DNA from: JBFXCK01 sp050182275
GTDB taxonomy: Bacteria; Pseudomonadota; Alphaproteobacteria; SHNJ01
Reading direction: 5' to 3'
DNA: 64,000 nt
Assembly: GCA_050182275.1 (NCBI GenBank)
Contig: JBFXCK010000006.1
Span: 27,279 to 91,278 of the forward strand
Shown here: piece by piece, positions 25,887 through 33,337 of the stretch
Numbering within the stretch: position 1 is the stretch's first letter
Layout: each line of letters starts with the position of its first letter
The notes under the pieces: model-generated
What the model was told of the DNA's origin: nothing
Database searches by the model: none
Seen by the model: only the letters and a program-made list of their open reading frames with translations
Translations under genes and position numbers: made by a program

Positions 25887-27254
25887 CTAATCCAAAATAA
25901 AGCCGTGGGCCATGGGGGCAGCCAAAGCGGCGGAATTATTGGCCGGCGGTCTTTGCTGGTATTTTTCGGCTTTCAAATAGCGTTGCGCATCGGTTGGCGC
26001 CGTAAAGCCGTCGGTTGGCAGGGCCAATTTAGTATTGCTTGGCTGCGCCAAATAAGGAGTGACCACGATCACTAGCTCGGTTTCCTGACGGCGGAAGCGG
26101 TCGGAGCGGAAGAGAGGCCCTAAAATCGGTAAATCGCCAAGACCCGGATATTTGGTCAAATCCTGAGTGGTGTCTTGTTTAATAAGACCGGCAATCGCCA
26201 AGCTTTGACCCGAACCCAGCTCAACCGTAGTTTCCGCGCGCCGGGTTGAAATGGACGGCACTTCAAAGCTGTCCAGCGTAACGGCCCCTTGATTGCTTAA
26301 CTGGCTGACTTCCGGGCGGATGCGCATGCTAATGCGGCCTTCATTAAGAATGGTAGGTGTAAAGGCAAGCCCTACGCCGAAAGATTTGAACTCGATGGTG
26401 ATCGCCCCTTGTTGTTGAGAAACGGGAATGGGAAATTCGCCACCAGCCAGAAAATTGGCGGTTTCACCGCTCATGGCGGTAAGATTGGGCTCGGCCAAAA
26501 CGGTTAGAAAACCTTCGTCTTCCAGCGCATCAATCAATGAATTCAAATTCAGATGGCGGTTTTGAAAACGGCCGAAAATGCTGCCGCCCTGGTCTTGCGC
26601 CCGGGTAATAAAAGAGTTGGTATTGCTGATAATAGAGCGGCCCGTGGCTAAACCAAACATAAATTGCCCGCTATTGCCCAGGCCTTCCCAATTGATGCCC
26701 AAATTTTTCACAATGTCGCGCGATACTTCGGCGATGCGGACGCGCAAATGAACTTGATTCGAGCCGGTGATGGCCAATTGATTGATAATGGCATCATCGC
26801 TGCCGACAAAACGCGAAGCGATAAGACGGGCATTTTCGGCTTCAGCAGCGGTATTCACATTGCCTGATAAAATGATAGCGCGATCCAGGCCCTCGACCTG
26901 AACATTGGCCGCTGGCAGCATTTTGTCGATCGATTCTTTAAGGCGCGTCAAATTGTAGGAAACGCGGATTTTTTTCTTAAACAGCACTTTTTCCCGTTGA
27001 TCAACGGCAAATAAGGTGGTTTCGCCTTGCTGGCGGCCAAACACATAAATCAGGGAAGGCGTTTTAATTTGCACATCCGCTATATTCGGATCAGCCACAA
27101 ATACCGTATCGGCGCCCGCGTTCAAGCGCACCAAAGCGCCTGATTGCAAAGGCACGGAAATAACATCATTGCCGGCCGCTTCGATGGTTTCGGCTTGGGC
27201 AAAGAGGGGAAGGAGAAGGAGAGAAAAAAGAAGGAAAACTTTGAAATGGCGCAT
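25887..27254 (-). CDS. cpaC: Tad secretin CpaC/RcpA
   Basis: A 455-residue type II/III secretin that forms the outer-membrane channel of the Flp pilus. Residues 1-21 are a signal peptide, then an N-terminal pilus-associated domain (VFVADPNIADVQI), a BON-like segment, and the secretin domain with SGQSLAIAGLIKQDTTQDL and the ending TELVIVVTPYLAQP. I start at ATG 27254, which has GGGGAGG about 12 bases upstream and follows the cpaB stop; an in-frame ATG at 27296 would lie inside cpaB and would bury the signal peptide. Length and motifs are typical. Confidence 0.92.
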   Translation of the reverse strand: MRHFKVFLLFSLLLLPLFAQAETIEAAGNDVISVPLQSGALVRLNAGADTVFVADPNIADVQIKTPSLIYVFGRQQGETTLFAVDQREKVLFKKKIRVSYNLTRLKESIDKMLPAANVQVEGLDRAIILSGNVNTAAEAENARLIASRFVGSDDAIINQLAITGSNQVHLRVRIAEVSRDIVKNLGINWEGLGNSGQFMFGLATGRSIISNTNSFITRAQDQGGSIFGRFQNRHLNLNSLIDALEDEGFLTVLAEPNLTAMSGETANFLAGGEFPIPVSQQQGAITIEFKSFGVGLAFTPTILNEGRISMRIRPEVSQLSNQGAVTLDSFEVPSISTRRAETTVELGSGQSLAIAGLIKQDTTQDLTKYPGLGDLPILGPLFRSDRFRRQETELVIVVTPYLAQPSNTKLALPTDGFTAPTDAQRYLKAEKYQQRPPANNSAALAAPMAHGFILD

Positions 27255-27258
27255 GGTC

Positions 27259-28092
27259 TTATCCACCTCCCCCGGTTGATTCTTCTTGCACGGCATTGCC
27301 GCGCACTACCCGGACGCTCCGGGGCGCTTGAATCGGCGCTAAAATGGTGCTTACTTCGCGATCCCAGGTAAAATTACGATCCCGGACGGTTTCATTTTCT
27401 TCCTTGGCCAAGGGGCGCAAGGCTAAAGAAAGCTTGCCCATTTCGCTCGCTACCGCCAGCGTTTCCGCTTGCTTGGGCGTTACTTCGACAGTAGCGGTTT
27501 TGGCTATTTGGGCTTCAGGCTTTTGATTGTCGACACGCTGATCGACCGCCAAAATACGGATATTTTGCATAAAGGTTTCGCTGGCGCGGCGCGCCGGCGG
27601 CGTGCCGCCACTGGCCGGGGATTCGGGCTGAATGAACTGGGTCAATAAAATATCGACATAATCGCCCGGGAATACAAAGCCGCTGATTCCCGAAGTGTCA
27701 TTGACTTGAATCGAAATCGCCCGCATGCCGGGGGTAAGCACGGCTGCCATAAAGCCACGGTCGCCGGGCTTAACAACATTGGCGGCAAGGACGGGCTCGC
27801 CAGCGCGCAGGCCATTGCGTGCAACGGCGCCGGCAAATTCTTCAGGCGTTTGTTTGCCGCGCTGAGCATAGGCGTCTAAAATATTGTCGCTTGGCCATTC
27901 TTGCCAGGTCAAGTGATCGGCTTTAATAAAAGTTCCAGCCGGAACGTCGACCTTAGCCACCAATATCGAGGGCAAGTCTTTTTTAGCCGCCACCGGCGCG
28001 GGCGCCGGCGCTTTAGACCCGCTCATCGAGACGATGACCACGCCGACGATCACAACGATCAAAACTAAAAAGATAACTTTTTTTAGCGACAT
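27259..28092 (-). CDS. cpaB: Flp pilus assembly protein CpaB/RcpC
   Basis: A 277-residue protein with one N-terminal membrane helix (about residues 5-24) and a periplasmic region containing an SAF domain: LVAKVDVPAGTFIKADHLTW and RNGLRAGEPVLAANVVKPGD. The RcpC-type end includes EVTPKQAETLAVASEMGKLS. CpaB is thought to link the inner-membrane machine to the secretin. It is the third gene of the operon, 10 bases after cpaA. The C-terminal Gly run (GGGG) abuts the ribosome binding site of cpaC. Confidence 0.92.
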   Translation of the reverse strand: MSLKKVIFLVLIVVIVGVVIVSMSGSKAPAPAPVAAKKDLPSILVAKVDVPAGTFIKADHLTWQEWPSDNILDAYAQRGKQTPEEFAGAVARNGLRAGEPVLAANVVKPGDRGFMAAVLTPGMRAISIQVNDTSGISGFVFPGDYVDILLTQFIQPESPASGGTPPARRASETFMQNIRILAVDQRVDNQKPEAQIAKTATVEVTPKQAETLAVASEMGKLSLALRPLAKEENETVRDRNFTWDREVSTILAPIQAPRSVRVVRGNAVQEESTGGGG

Positions 28093-28102
28093 ACTGTCCT
28101 TC

Positions 28103-28630
28103 CTATCTTATGAGCATCTGGCAGGCGCCGGCCAAGCAGCCGATGGAAATAGCGCTGCCGTAAGCAATCCGCTGATGTTTGCCCCACACCCGCGCCGCAT
28201 TCAGCCAGGCCATCATATTTTGCGGCCCATGGCCGTAAGATTTTTCCCAATGCCGCGTGGCGCACCATATCCATAGGCTGGCCGCGATAATTCCTCCGCT
28301 GGCGCCGATAATTAATAAAAAGTTGGCGAAGAAAGAGGTGGGAATCCATAGGCTTCCGGCGCTTAAAAATTTAACGTCGCCCGCACCAATCCAGCCTTTG
28401 CTGTAAAGAAAGAAACCAAGCGCCAGCAAGCAGCCGGCTTGGATGAAAGGGTAAGGCCAATCTAATGGCGTTGCGGAAGTTAGGGCGTAGAAGGGAAATA
28501 ATAAAAACAAGGAAATGGGTATAAAATTCGGGATGCGATAACTTTGCATATCCGTTAAGCCGGCATAACAGGCAATGACGGCAAATATATAAATGGATAC
28601 TTGATGGATAAAATCAGACACAGATATCAT
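28103..28630 (-). CDS. cpaA: Prepilin peptidase CpaA/TadV (A24 family)
   Basis: A 175-residue polytopic aspartic peptidase that trims the leader of Flp prepilin and the TadE-like pseudopilins. The two catalytic Asp are in AGLTDMQSYRIPN and in the GxGDxK signature GAGDVKFLSAGSLW. Four or five hydrophobic helices are visible. It is a short A24 peptidase lacking the N-methylase domain, as is normal for TadV. It follows flp by 113 bases, a gap that holds the hairpin at 28682-28708. Confidence 0.92.
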   Translation of the reverse strand: MISVSDFIHQVSIYIFAVIACYAGLTDMQSYRIPNFIPISLFLLFPFYALTSATPLDWPYPFIQAGCLLALGFFLYSKGWIGAGDVKFLSAGSLWIPTSFFANFLLIIGASGGIIAASLWIWCATRHWEKSYGHGPQNMMAWLNAARVWGKHQRIAYGSAISIGCLAGACQMLIR

Positions 28631-28681
28631 TTCCTTAAGTCTTTAATTTGGCTAAACTTCAAGATAGTCCAGATGCGCGGA

Positions 28682-28708
28682 AGGGGTCCGCTTATTCGGC
28701 GGACCCCT
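28682..28708 (-). promoter_or_regulatory. Perfect hairpin between flp and cpaA
   Basis: A perfect 10-bp GC-rich inverted repeat (AGGGGTCCGC at 28682-28691 with GCGGACCCCT at 28699-28708, 7-base loop) lies 36 bases after the flp stop. No T run follows on the minus strand, so it is more likely a partial terminator or an RNA-stabilising hairpin that favours pilin mRNA over the downstream assembly genes. Confidence 0.7.
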
Positions 28709-28743
28709 CCTTCGATTAGCTTGTTAACCGTAGGCTTTTAAGC

Positions 28744-28947
28744 TTACGGAGCGGGCGGCGCGCCGCCGGTCGCGGCAGTCGTAGCGTCGTCCAATCTGTC
28801 AGAAACGGCAGTGAACAGAGTGTTCAAAGAACCGCCCATCGCTTGGAAGGCTGTAATAGCAGCTACCGAAATCAAGGCGGCGATCAGACCGTATTCGATC
28901 ACGGTCGCGCCCGACTCGTCTCTTAAAAAGGTGTGTAATGTAGTCAT
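28744..28947 (-). CDS. flp: Flp-type major pilin
   Basis: A 67-residue Flp pilin. The short leader MTTLHTFLRDESG precedes the processing site and the conserved ATVIEYGLIAALISVAAI segment, with Glu and Tyr at the Flp positions 5 and 6 after the cleavage site. The C-terminus is Ala/Thr/Pro-rich. After cleavage by CpaA it polymerises into thin adhesive Flp pili. It is the first gene of the leftward cpa operon and is preceded by a 234-base intergenic region that should hold its promoter. Confidence 0.95.
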   Translation of the reverse strand: MTTLHTFLRDESGATVIEYGLIAALISVAAITAFQAMGGSLNTLFTAVSDRLDDATTAATGGAPPAP

Positions 28948-29181
28948 GTTTGCTCCTCGCTGGTTTAAGACTCGGATTTTCTCCGTAACTAAGACCAGCT
29001 TGCCACCTAATGGTTAAAAAAAGTTAAAGCAGAAGGATAGTTTAGGCTGGAATTTAGAACGAAACTGTCTCAAATTTTAGTCAAACACTTAAGCTTAAGA
29101 AATGTCTTAGATTTTTTGCCTATAGTGAAGGAATCGGCCAAAGAATGCGTGTCATATTCAGAAGAATAAAGGGAGTGGCGA
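28948..29181. promoter_or_regulatory. Divergent promoter region flp / tadG with CTTAAGCTTAAG palindrome
   Basis: This 234-base AT-rich region separates flp (left) from the tadG-like gene (right) and must carry both promoters. It contains a perfect 12-bp palindrome, CTTAAGCTTAAG at 29088-29099, about 83 bases from tadG and 140 from flp. Such a site suits a dimeric regulator but none is identified. A GGGAG ribosome binding site (29170-29174) precedes the tadG start. Confidence 0.6.
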
Positions 29182-31140
29182 ATGCCTAAAATCCGGCAAA
29201 AAGGAAGTGTTATCGTATGGGTGGCCGCCTCCCTTATCCCATTAATGGGGGTGCTTGGCGTTTCAATTGACGCCGGCCGAGCCTATTTGGCTAAAGAAAG
29301 ATTACAATCGGCTTTAGACGGCGCCGGCCTAGCGGCGGCCCGGGCTGATGCCGTGTCCTTGGTCAATGATCCGGCCTTACGCTGGAGCCAAGATGTGCAA
29401 CCCGTCATGCTGAATTTTTTTAAATTGAATTTCCCCATCGGATTCATGGGAAATGGGGTCGACGGTTATCCGCAGACCATCCCACAAAAGGTTTCCGATG
29501 ACGGCATTACCATGAAGTTTCATGCCAGCGCTACTATTCCTACCACCTTTATGCGGATAATGGGGGTCAATCAAATGACCGTGATTGCCGATACCGTTGT
29601 GGTTCGCGGCCGTCATAAAATGGAAATAGTATTCGCCATCGACAATACCGGCTCGTTTGGCACCAGTTTAAACCAGCAATCAAACGTGCAATATAATCAG
29701 CCGCCTGAAGCCGCCTCGCCAATGGCGCGCTTGCAAGAGGGGATGAAAAATTTGGTGAATACTTTATTCGACACCGCCCGGCTGAATGGCGATATCCGGA
29801 TTGGCATTGTGCCTTACGCGCATACGGTCAATATCCGCACCGAGCAAATTCAGCCTGATAGCTTGGCGGCTTATACGATGCCTACCACTTTCGCCGCCAG
29901 CCAGCCGGGCCGTCCGCCGGAATTGGATAATAAGCTGCCTTATTTAATGCGCAAATGCGTCAATGCTGCCGACGGCGCATTTTGCACCGGCGTAGTGGGG
30001 CGCACCGCGACCAACAGCTATCAAGATCAAGCGGTTGCCATGGGTATCGCCGCGCAAGGCGGCGTGCCCGCCGGGCAGGTTTTATTAAACCGCGATTTTG
30101 CGCCGGTTAATTGGCGCGGTTGTATTGAAGACGCCGCGGGAAGCTCTACTTCTTTGGGGGATCCGGTAATTAATTCCAGCAATAACGCCCTGGGCGTTAG
30201 CGGCGATACGCCGCCTAGCCCCATGCGGTGGTTTCCTTTTTTATATAACAGCACTTTTACGCGCAACGTCGATACTTATACCGCAATGGCGACCACTTCA
30301 GGCGGCAACGCCGTCAACACTTGCGCGCGCGGCAGCAGCAGTACCGGGCGGCGTAATGATTATGTCCGCGCTAATAATACTCCATGCCAAACCGTTAGCG
30401 GCAGCGGAAATGCGCAAGCCCGCCAAGTTCCCGCTTGCGTAACCGACCGGTATGAATCGGTTAATTACGGCGGTAATTATACGGGCCTTTATTGCATGCT
30501 AGTGACTTACGGCACGCAATATCAGCCTACCCAAGGCTTTACCGCCACGCACAGCCCCAATTCCGGCTGTCTGCCGGGCGGGATGCTGCCTTTAAGCGGG
30601 AATAGGGCGCAAGTTTTACGCCGCATCGGGGCGTTATTGCCTTCCAATCAAATCGGCACGCATGCCGATATAGGGGTTTTGTGGGCAACACGGGTTTTAT
30701 CGCCGCGCAGTGAATGGAAAAGTTTCTTTGGGTATAATCTGATTAATAATGGTCAGTACCCGGCGGCGTGGAATGATCGTGAGACTATTAAGGTAGTGAT
30801 TCTTATTTTTGACGCCGGTAACGACCGTGGCGTTTATTCCACCCATGGCCAATTAACCGACCGGCGTTTGAATAATGCCGGCTCGATGGCGGGCGGCGGA
30901 TTAAATACATTGCAAACCCGGGCATGTAACGCCCTTAAGGCGCTTAGCCCCGATTTGAATATATATGTAGTATTGCAAGTAAATCCCGATGGCGGTGTGA
31001 ACGCGACCGATCAGGCGATAGCTCAAGGCTGCGCCACCCGCCCCGAGAATTATCAGCAGGTAAGCCCCGGCCAGGGCTTGACCGATGCGTTGAATAACAT
31101 CACGCGGCAGCTGACGGATTTACGATTGGGGATTAATTAG
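29182..31140 (+). CDS. tadG: TadG-like pilus-associated protein with VWA-type domain
   Basis: A 652-residue protein. The N-terminus is TadE/TadG-like: KGSVIVWVAASLIPLMGVLG as the hydrophobic segment, then SIDAGRAYLAKERLQSALDG. A von Willebrand factor A-type region begins at EIVFAIDNTGSFGTSLNQQ, where DNTGS stands for the MIDAS DxSxS, and continues to the C-terminal VILIFDAGNDRG and NITRQLTDLRLGIN. The large central part is polar, rich in Asn and Thr with paired Cys. TadG is exported and linked to pilus-dependent attachment. It is divergent from flp and alone on the plus strand. Confidence 0.88.
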   Translation: MPKIRQKGSVIVWVAASLIPLMGVLGVSIDAGRAYLAKERLQSALDGAGLAAARADAVSLVNDPALRWSQDVQPVMLNFFKLNFPIGFMGNGVDGYPQTIPQKVSDDGITMKFHASATIPTTFMRIMGVNQMTVIADTVVVRGRHKMEIVFAIDNTGSFGTSLNQQSNVQYNQPPEAASPMARLQEGMKNLVNTLFDTARLNGDIRIGIVPYAHTVNIRTEQIQPDSLAAYTMPTTFAASQPGRPPELDNKLPYLMRKCVNAADGAFCTGVVGRTATNSYQDQAVAMGIAAQGGVPAGQVLLNRDFAPVNWRGCIEDAAGSSTSLGDPVINSSNNALGVSGDTPPSPMRWFPFLYNSTFTRNVDTYTAMATTSGGNAVNTCARGSSSTGRRNDYVRANNTPCQTVSGSGNAQARQVPACVTDRYESVNYGGNYTGLYCMLVTYGTQYQPTQGFTATHSPNSGCLPGGMLPLSGNRAQVLRRIGALLPSNQIGTHADIGVLWATRVLSPRSEWKSFFGYNLINNGQYPAAWNDRETIKVVILIFDAGNDRGVYSTHGQLTDRRLNNAGSMAGGGLNTLQTRACNALKALSPDLNIYVVLQVNPDGGVNATDQAIAQGCATRPENYQQVSPGQGLTDALNNITRQLTDLRLGIN

Positions 31141-31214
31141 GAAACCAAATTATTCTCGCTGCATTCACAAGGCGGTTGCGGCCATCTAAAAATTATGAGA
31201 CATTTCACCCGGCA

Positions 31215-31289
31215 GCCCGCCTAGCTCAGCGGTAGAGCAACCGCCTTGTAAGCGGTAGGTCGGGGGTTCAATCCCCTCGGCGGGCACCA
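31215..31289 (+). tRNA. tRNA-Thr (TGT)
   Basis: A full cloverleaf can be drawn: acceptor GCCCGCC/GGCGGGC, D arm GCTCAGCGGTAGAGC, anticodon stem ACCGC/GCGGT with loop CTTGTAA (anticodon TGT), T arm with TTCAATC loop, discriminator A and an encoded CCA at 31287-31289. The convergent rlmB gene ends at the next base. Confidence 0.97.
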
Positions 31290-32072
31290 CTAACTATTTC
31301 TCCGCAATTCATACAAGGCAATCGCGGCGGCGTTGGAAACATTCAGGCTTTCCATCTGACTGCTGATCGGCAATTTGACGATTAAATCGCATGCTTCGCG
31401 CGTAAGCCTGCGCATGCCTTCGCCTTCGGCGCCTAAAATCAAAACCAATTTGCCGCTTAATTGGGCTTCGGCCAAAGTTTGCGGGGCTTCCCCATCCATG
31501 CCAACCGCCCAGAAATTCGCCTCTTTTAATTGTTCGATGGCGCGGTTGATGTTGACGACATGGAGCAGGGGAACAACTTCAAGTCCACCTGATGCCGCCT
31601 TGGCCATCGCGGCGCTTAAGGGCGGGCTGTGGCGGTCTTGCAGAATAACCGCATCGGCATTGAAAGCGGCGGCCGAGCGGATGATGGCGCCCACATTATG
31701 CGGATCGGTGACTTGATCTAAAACTAACACCAGTGCATTCGGTTTATCGGCTGTCTTTTCAAGAATATCTTCAATCGCGGCGCGCGGTAAAGCTTGCACC
31801 TTGGCGGCAATGCCTTGATGCACGGCGCCCGGCAATAATTCATCCATGGCGCGGCGGTCTAAAATTTCGGGTTTTAAGGCGGCGGCGGGCAAATCAATTT
31901 CGTTGCGCGTTTCCTCGGTCAGCACCAGGCGGCGCAATTTCCGTTCGGGATTTTGCAAGGCGGCCAGAACCGCGTGTTTGCCGTAAAGCCAATAATCATG
32001 GTCGAAGCTGGGAGCAATCTGTGCTTCCCTGCCGCTCGATTGGCGGTTTGATTTAGGCTTGGAATGGCGCAT
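31290..32072 (-). CDS. rlmB: 23S rRNA 2'-O-ribose methyltransferase RlmB (SpoU/TrmH family)
   Basis: A 260-residue SPOUT methyltransferase. A basic N-terminal tail precedes the substrate-binding domain (WLYGKHAVLAALQNPERKLR), and the knotted catalytic domain has motif 1 LDQVTDPHNVGAIIRSAAAF, motif 2 VLILGAEGEGMRRLT and motif 3 IPISSQMESLNVSNAAAIAL in the form LPISSQMESLNVS. RlmB methylates G2251 of 23S rRNA in E. coli; other members act on tRNA. The gene ends next to the CCA of tRNA-Thr. Length is close to E. coli RlmB (243). Confidence 0.93.
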   Translation of the reverse strand: MRHSKPKSNRQSSGREAQIAPSFDHDYWLYGKHAVLAALQNPERKLRRLVLTEETRNEIDLPAAALKPEILDRRAMDELLPGAVHQGIAAKVQALPRAAIEDILEKTADKPNALVLVLDQVTDPHNVGAIIRSAAAFNADAVILQDRHSPPLSAAMAKAASGGLEVVPLLHVVNINRAIEQLKEANFWAVGMDGEAPQTLAEAQLSGKLVLILGAEGEGMRRLTREACDLIVKLPISSQMESLNVSNAAAIALYELRRNS

Positions 32073-32214
32073 AAAGGCTGTTTACGGGGAAAATCGGGGC
32101 CTGGCAAGGTTATTTCCAGGGGATGACAAGCCGGGCAAAGAATGCTACATACCCCCTTCGCAATTCATAGGCTAAAGCTGGCGTCAGCCAACCGAAGCCC
32201 GAAGGGCGAAGGTT

Positions 32215-32300
<86 letters not shown>

Positions 32301-32310
32301 TTTCTTTACC

Positions 32311-32336
32311 AACCCGCCCATCATGGCGGGTTTTTC
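32311..32336 (+). terminator. Rho-independent terminator of tRNA-Tyr
   Basis: An 8-bp stem (AACCCGCC at 32311-32318 with GGCGGGTT at 32325-32332, loop CATCAT) runs into TTTTTC, 11 bases after the tRNA. Confidence 0.88.
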
Positions 32337-32565
32337 TTTGCTGAAAACCCCAATTCCCGCGCGGTTTTGCGAAAGCACTGTGTACTGTTAGAGCGCTGGG
32401 ATGTGCATTTTTCTCTCAGTTTTGGCGGTTTCTCTCACGCTTTCTGGATACGTTGCGAGTGTGTCGTCGTCGTGAAAGCGCTTTGATTTACAAGGCAAAC
32501 CGCAAATTGTGTTTGAACACTAAAAGCGGTTATCGCCACACAAATTTCAAACTTTTTTGCGGAGT

Positions 32566-32595
32566 CATCGTCGTTTTTTTCGGTGACGGCATACC
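32566..32595 (+). promoter_or_regulatory. Element motif 2, copy 1: CATCGTCGTTTT-N8-ACGGCATACC
   Basis: A 30-bp motif whose first 12 and last 10 bases are identical to a copy at 44620-44649, with the same 8-base spacer. It ends 33 bases before the start of the small gene at 32629; the other copy ends 36 bases before a small gene. The common spacing from start codons suggests a promoter or operator. Confidence 0.55.
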
Positions 32596-32599
32596 GGAG

Positions 32600-32628
32600 G
32601 GGAAGAACAAAATAAGGAGGTTCTTCCC
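32600..32628 (+). promoter_or_regulatory. Hairpin presenting the ribosome binding site of the 32629 gene
   Basis: A perfect 9-bp stem, GGGAAGAAC (32600-32608) with GTTCTTCCC (32620-32628), has the Shine-Dalgarno AAGGAG in its 11-base loop and ends directly before ATG 32629. It could act as a translational operator or mRNA stabiliser. Confidence 0.6.
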
Positions 32629-32838
32629 ATGGCGATTAGCACCCGCGATCCCGTCGATATGACTGGCCAGGAGCGTATGCAGGAAATCGCGGCCATTTTA
32701 GCCGCCTGTGTCCAAAGATTGCAAAAAAACGAGCAGAAACAATGCGATAAAGCCAATTTCGAGAGAAGTTTGACTGGACTTCAAGGGCGAATGAAGCATT
32801 CGTGTGACCACGCTGAGAACCAGAGTGGAGATGCTTAA
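32629..32838 (+). CDS. Small phage-type hypothetical protein (69 aa)
   Basis: A 69-residue soluble protein of unknown function, mostly helical in appearance (MTGQERMQEIAAILAACVQR) with a polar, His- and Gln-containing tail. AAGGAG at 32614-32619 is 9 bases before ATG 32629, inside a hairpin loop. Its stop codon is one base before the start of the DUF2924 gene, so it appears to lead the recombinase operon. Small helical genes in this position are common in alphaproteobacterial prophages. A copy of the element's bipartite motif (32770-32804) lies inside its 3' part. Confidence 0.7.
   Translation: MAISTRDPVDMTGQERMQEIAAILAACVQRLQKNEQKQCDKANFERSLTGLQGRMKHSCDHAENQSGDA
32770..32804 (+). promoter_or_regulatory. 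Element bipartite motif, copy 1 (upstream of DUF2924-recombinase)
   Basis: TTGACTGGA, ten variable bases, then GAATGAAGCATTCGTG. The same two blocks with the same 10-base spacer occur at 47776-47811 and, on the minus strand, at 59859-59894. This copy ends 35 bases before ATG 32840 of the DUF2924 gene, within the coding end of the preceding small gene. Confidence 0.6.
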
Positions 32839-32839
32839 T

Positions 32840-33337
32840 ATGGCAACGAATGTCCTGGCAGAATATGCTGCCCTGAACGCGATGGAGATTAAAGACCTGC
32901 TGGTCGAATGGAACAAGTATTTCGACCGCCCACCGTCATCGCACAACAACAAAACCTACCTCGTCAATCAGATCATCTATCGCATTCAGGAGCTGACCTA
33001 CGGCGGCCTGACCCGGCGCACGATTGATCGGCTGGAGGCGCTGGCCGAAAGCGAGGTTGCGAACCAGCGCAAGTCAAATCCCAGCCGCCTGGCGGTGGGA
33101 ACACGGCTGGTGCGGGAGGTCAAAGGCGTTGAACACCATGTGCAGGTGCTGGCCGATGGGTATGAATATCAGGGTATGAAATACCGCAGCCTTTCGGGCG
33201 TGGCTTTTGCCATCACCGGCACGCGCTGGAATGGGAACGAGTTTTTTGGCCTCGGCAAAAAGGATGACAGCGAGAAGCGGCCTTACCACCGATCAAGAAA
33301 ATGGCTGGCAGAGCAAGCCAAAAAGGCCAAGTTATGA
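32840..33337 (+). CDS. DUF2924 family protein
   Basis: A 165-residue protein recognised as DUF2924 from its order of segments: an N-terminal helix with LVEWNKYFDRPPSSHNNKTY, LVNQIIYRIQELTYGGL, then GTRLVREVKGVEHHVQVLAD and GYEYQGMKYRSLSGVAFAI followed by TGTRWNGNEFFGL. Genes of this family nearly always sit directly before a large serine recombinase in alphaproteobacterial phages and islands and are thought to be accessory factors for it. I use ATG 32840 with GTGGAG nine bases upstream; in-frame upstream starts lie in the previous gene. Its stop overlaps the recombinase start as ATGA. Confidence 0.88.
   Translation: MATNVLAEYAALNAMEIKDLLVEWNKYFDRPPSSHNNKTYLVNQIIYRIQELTYGGLTRRTIDRLEALAESEVANQRKSNPSRLAVGTRLVREVKGVEHHVQVLADGYEYQGMKYRSLSGVAFAITGTRWNGNEFFGLGKKDDSEKRPYHRSRKWLAEQAKKAKL

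Noticed and set aside
18166..31140. Possible type II secretion or type IV pilus locus
   Set aside because: Flp pilin, CpaB, CpaC, CpaE and TadE-like genes together identify a Tad/Flp locus; no pilQ, pilT or gspD partners are present.
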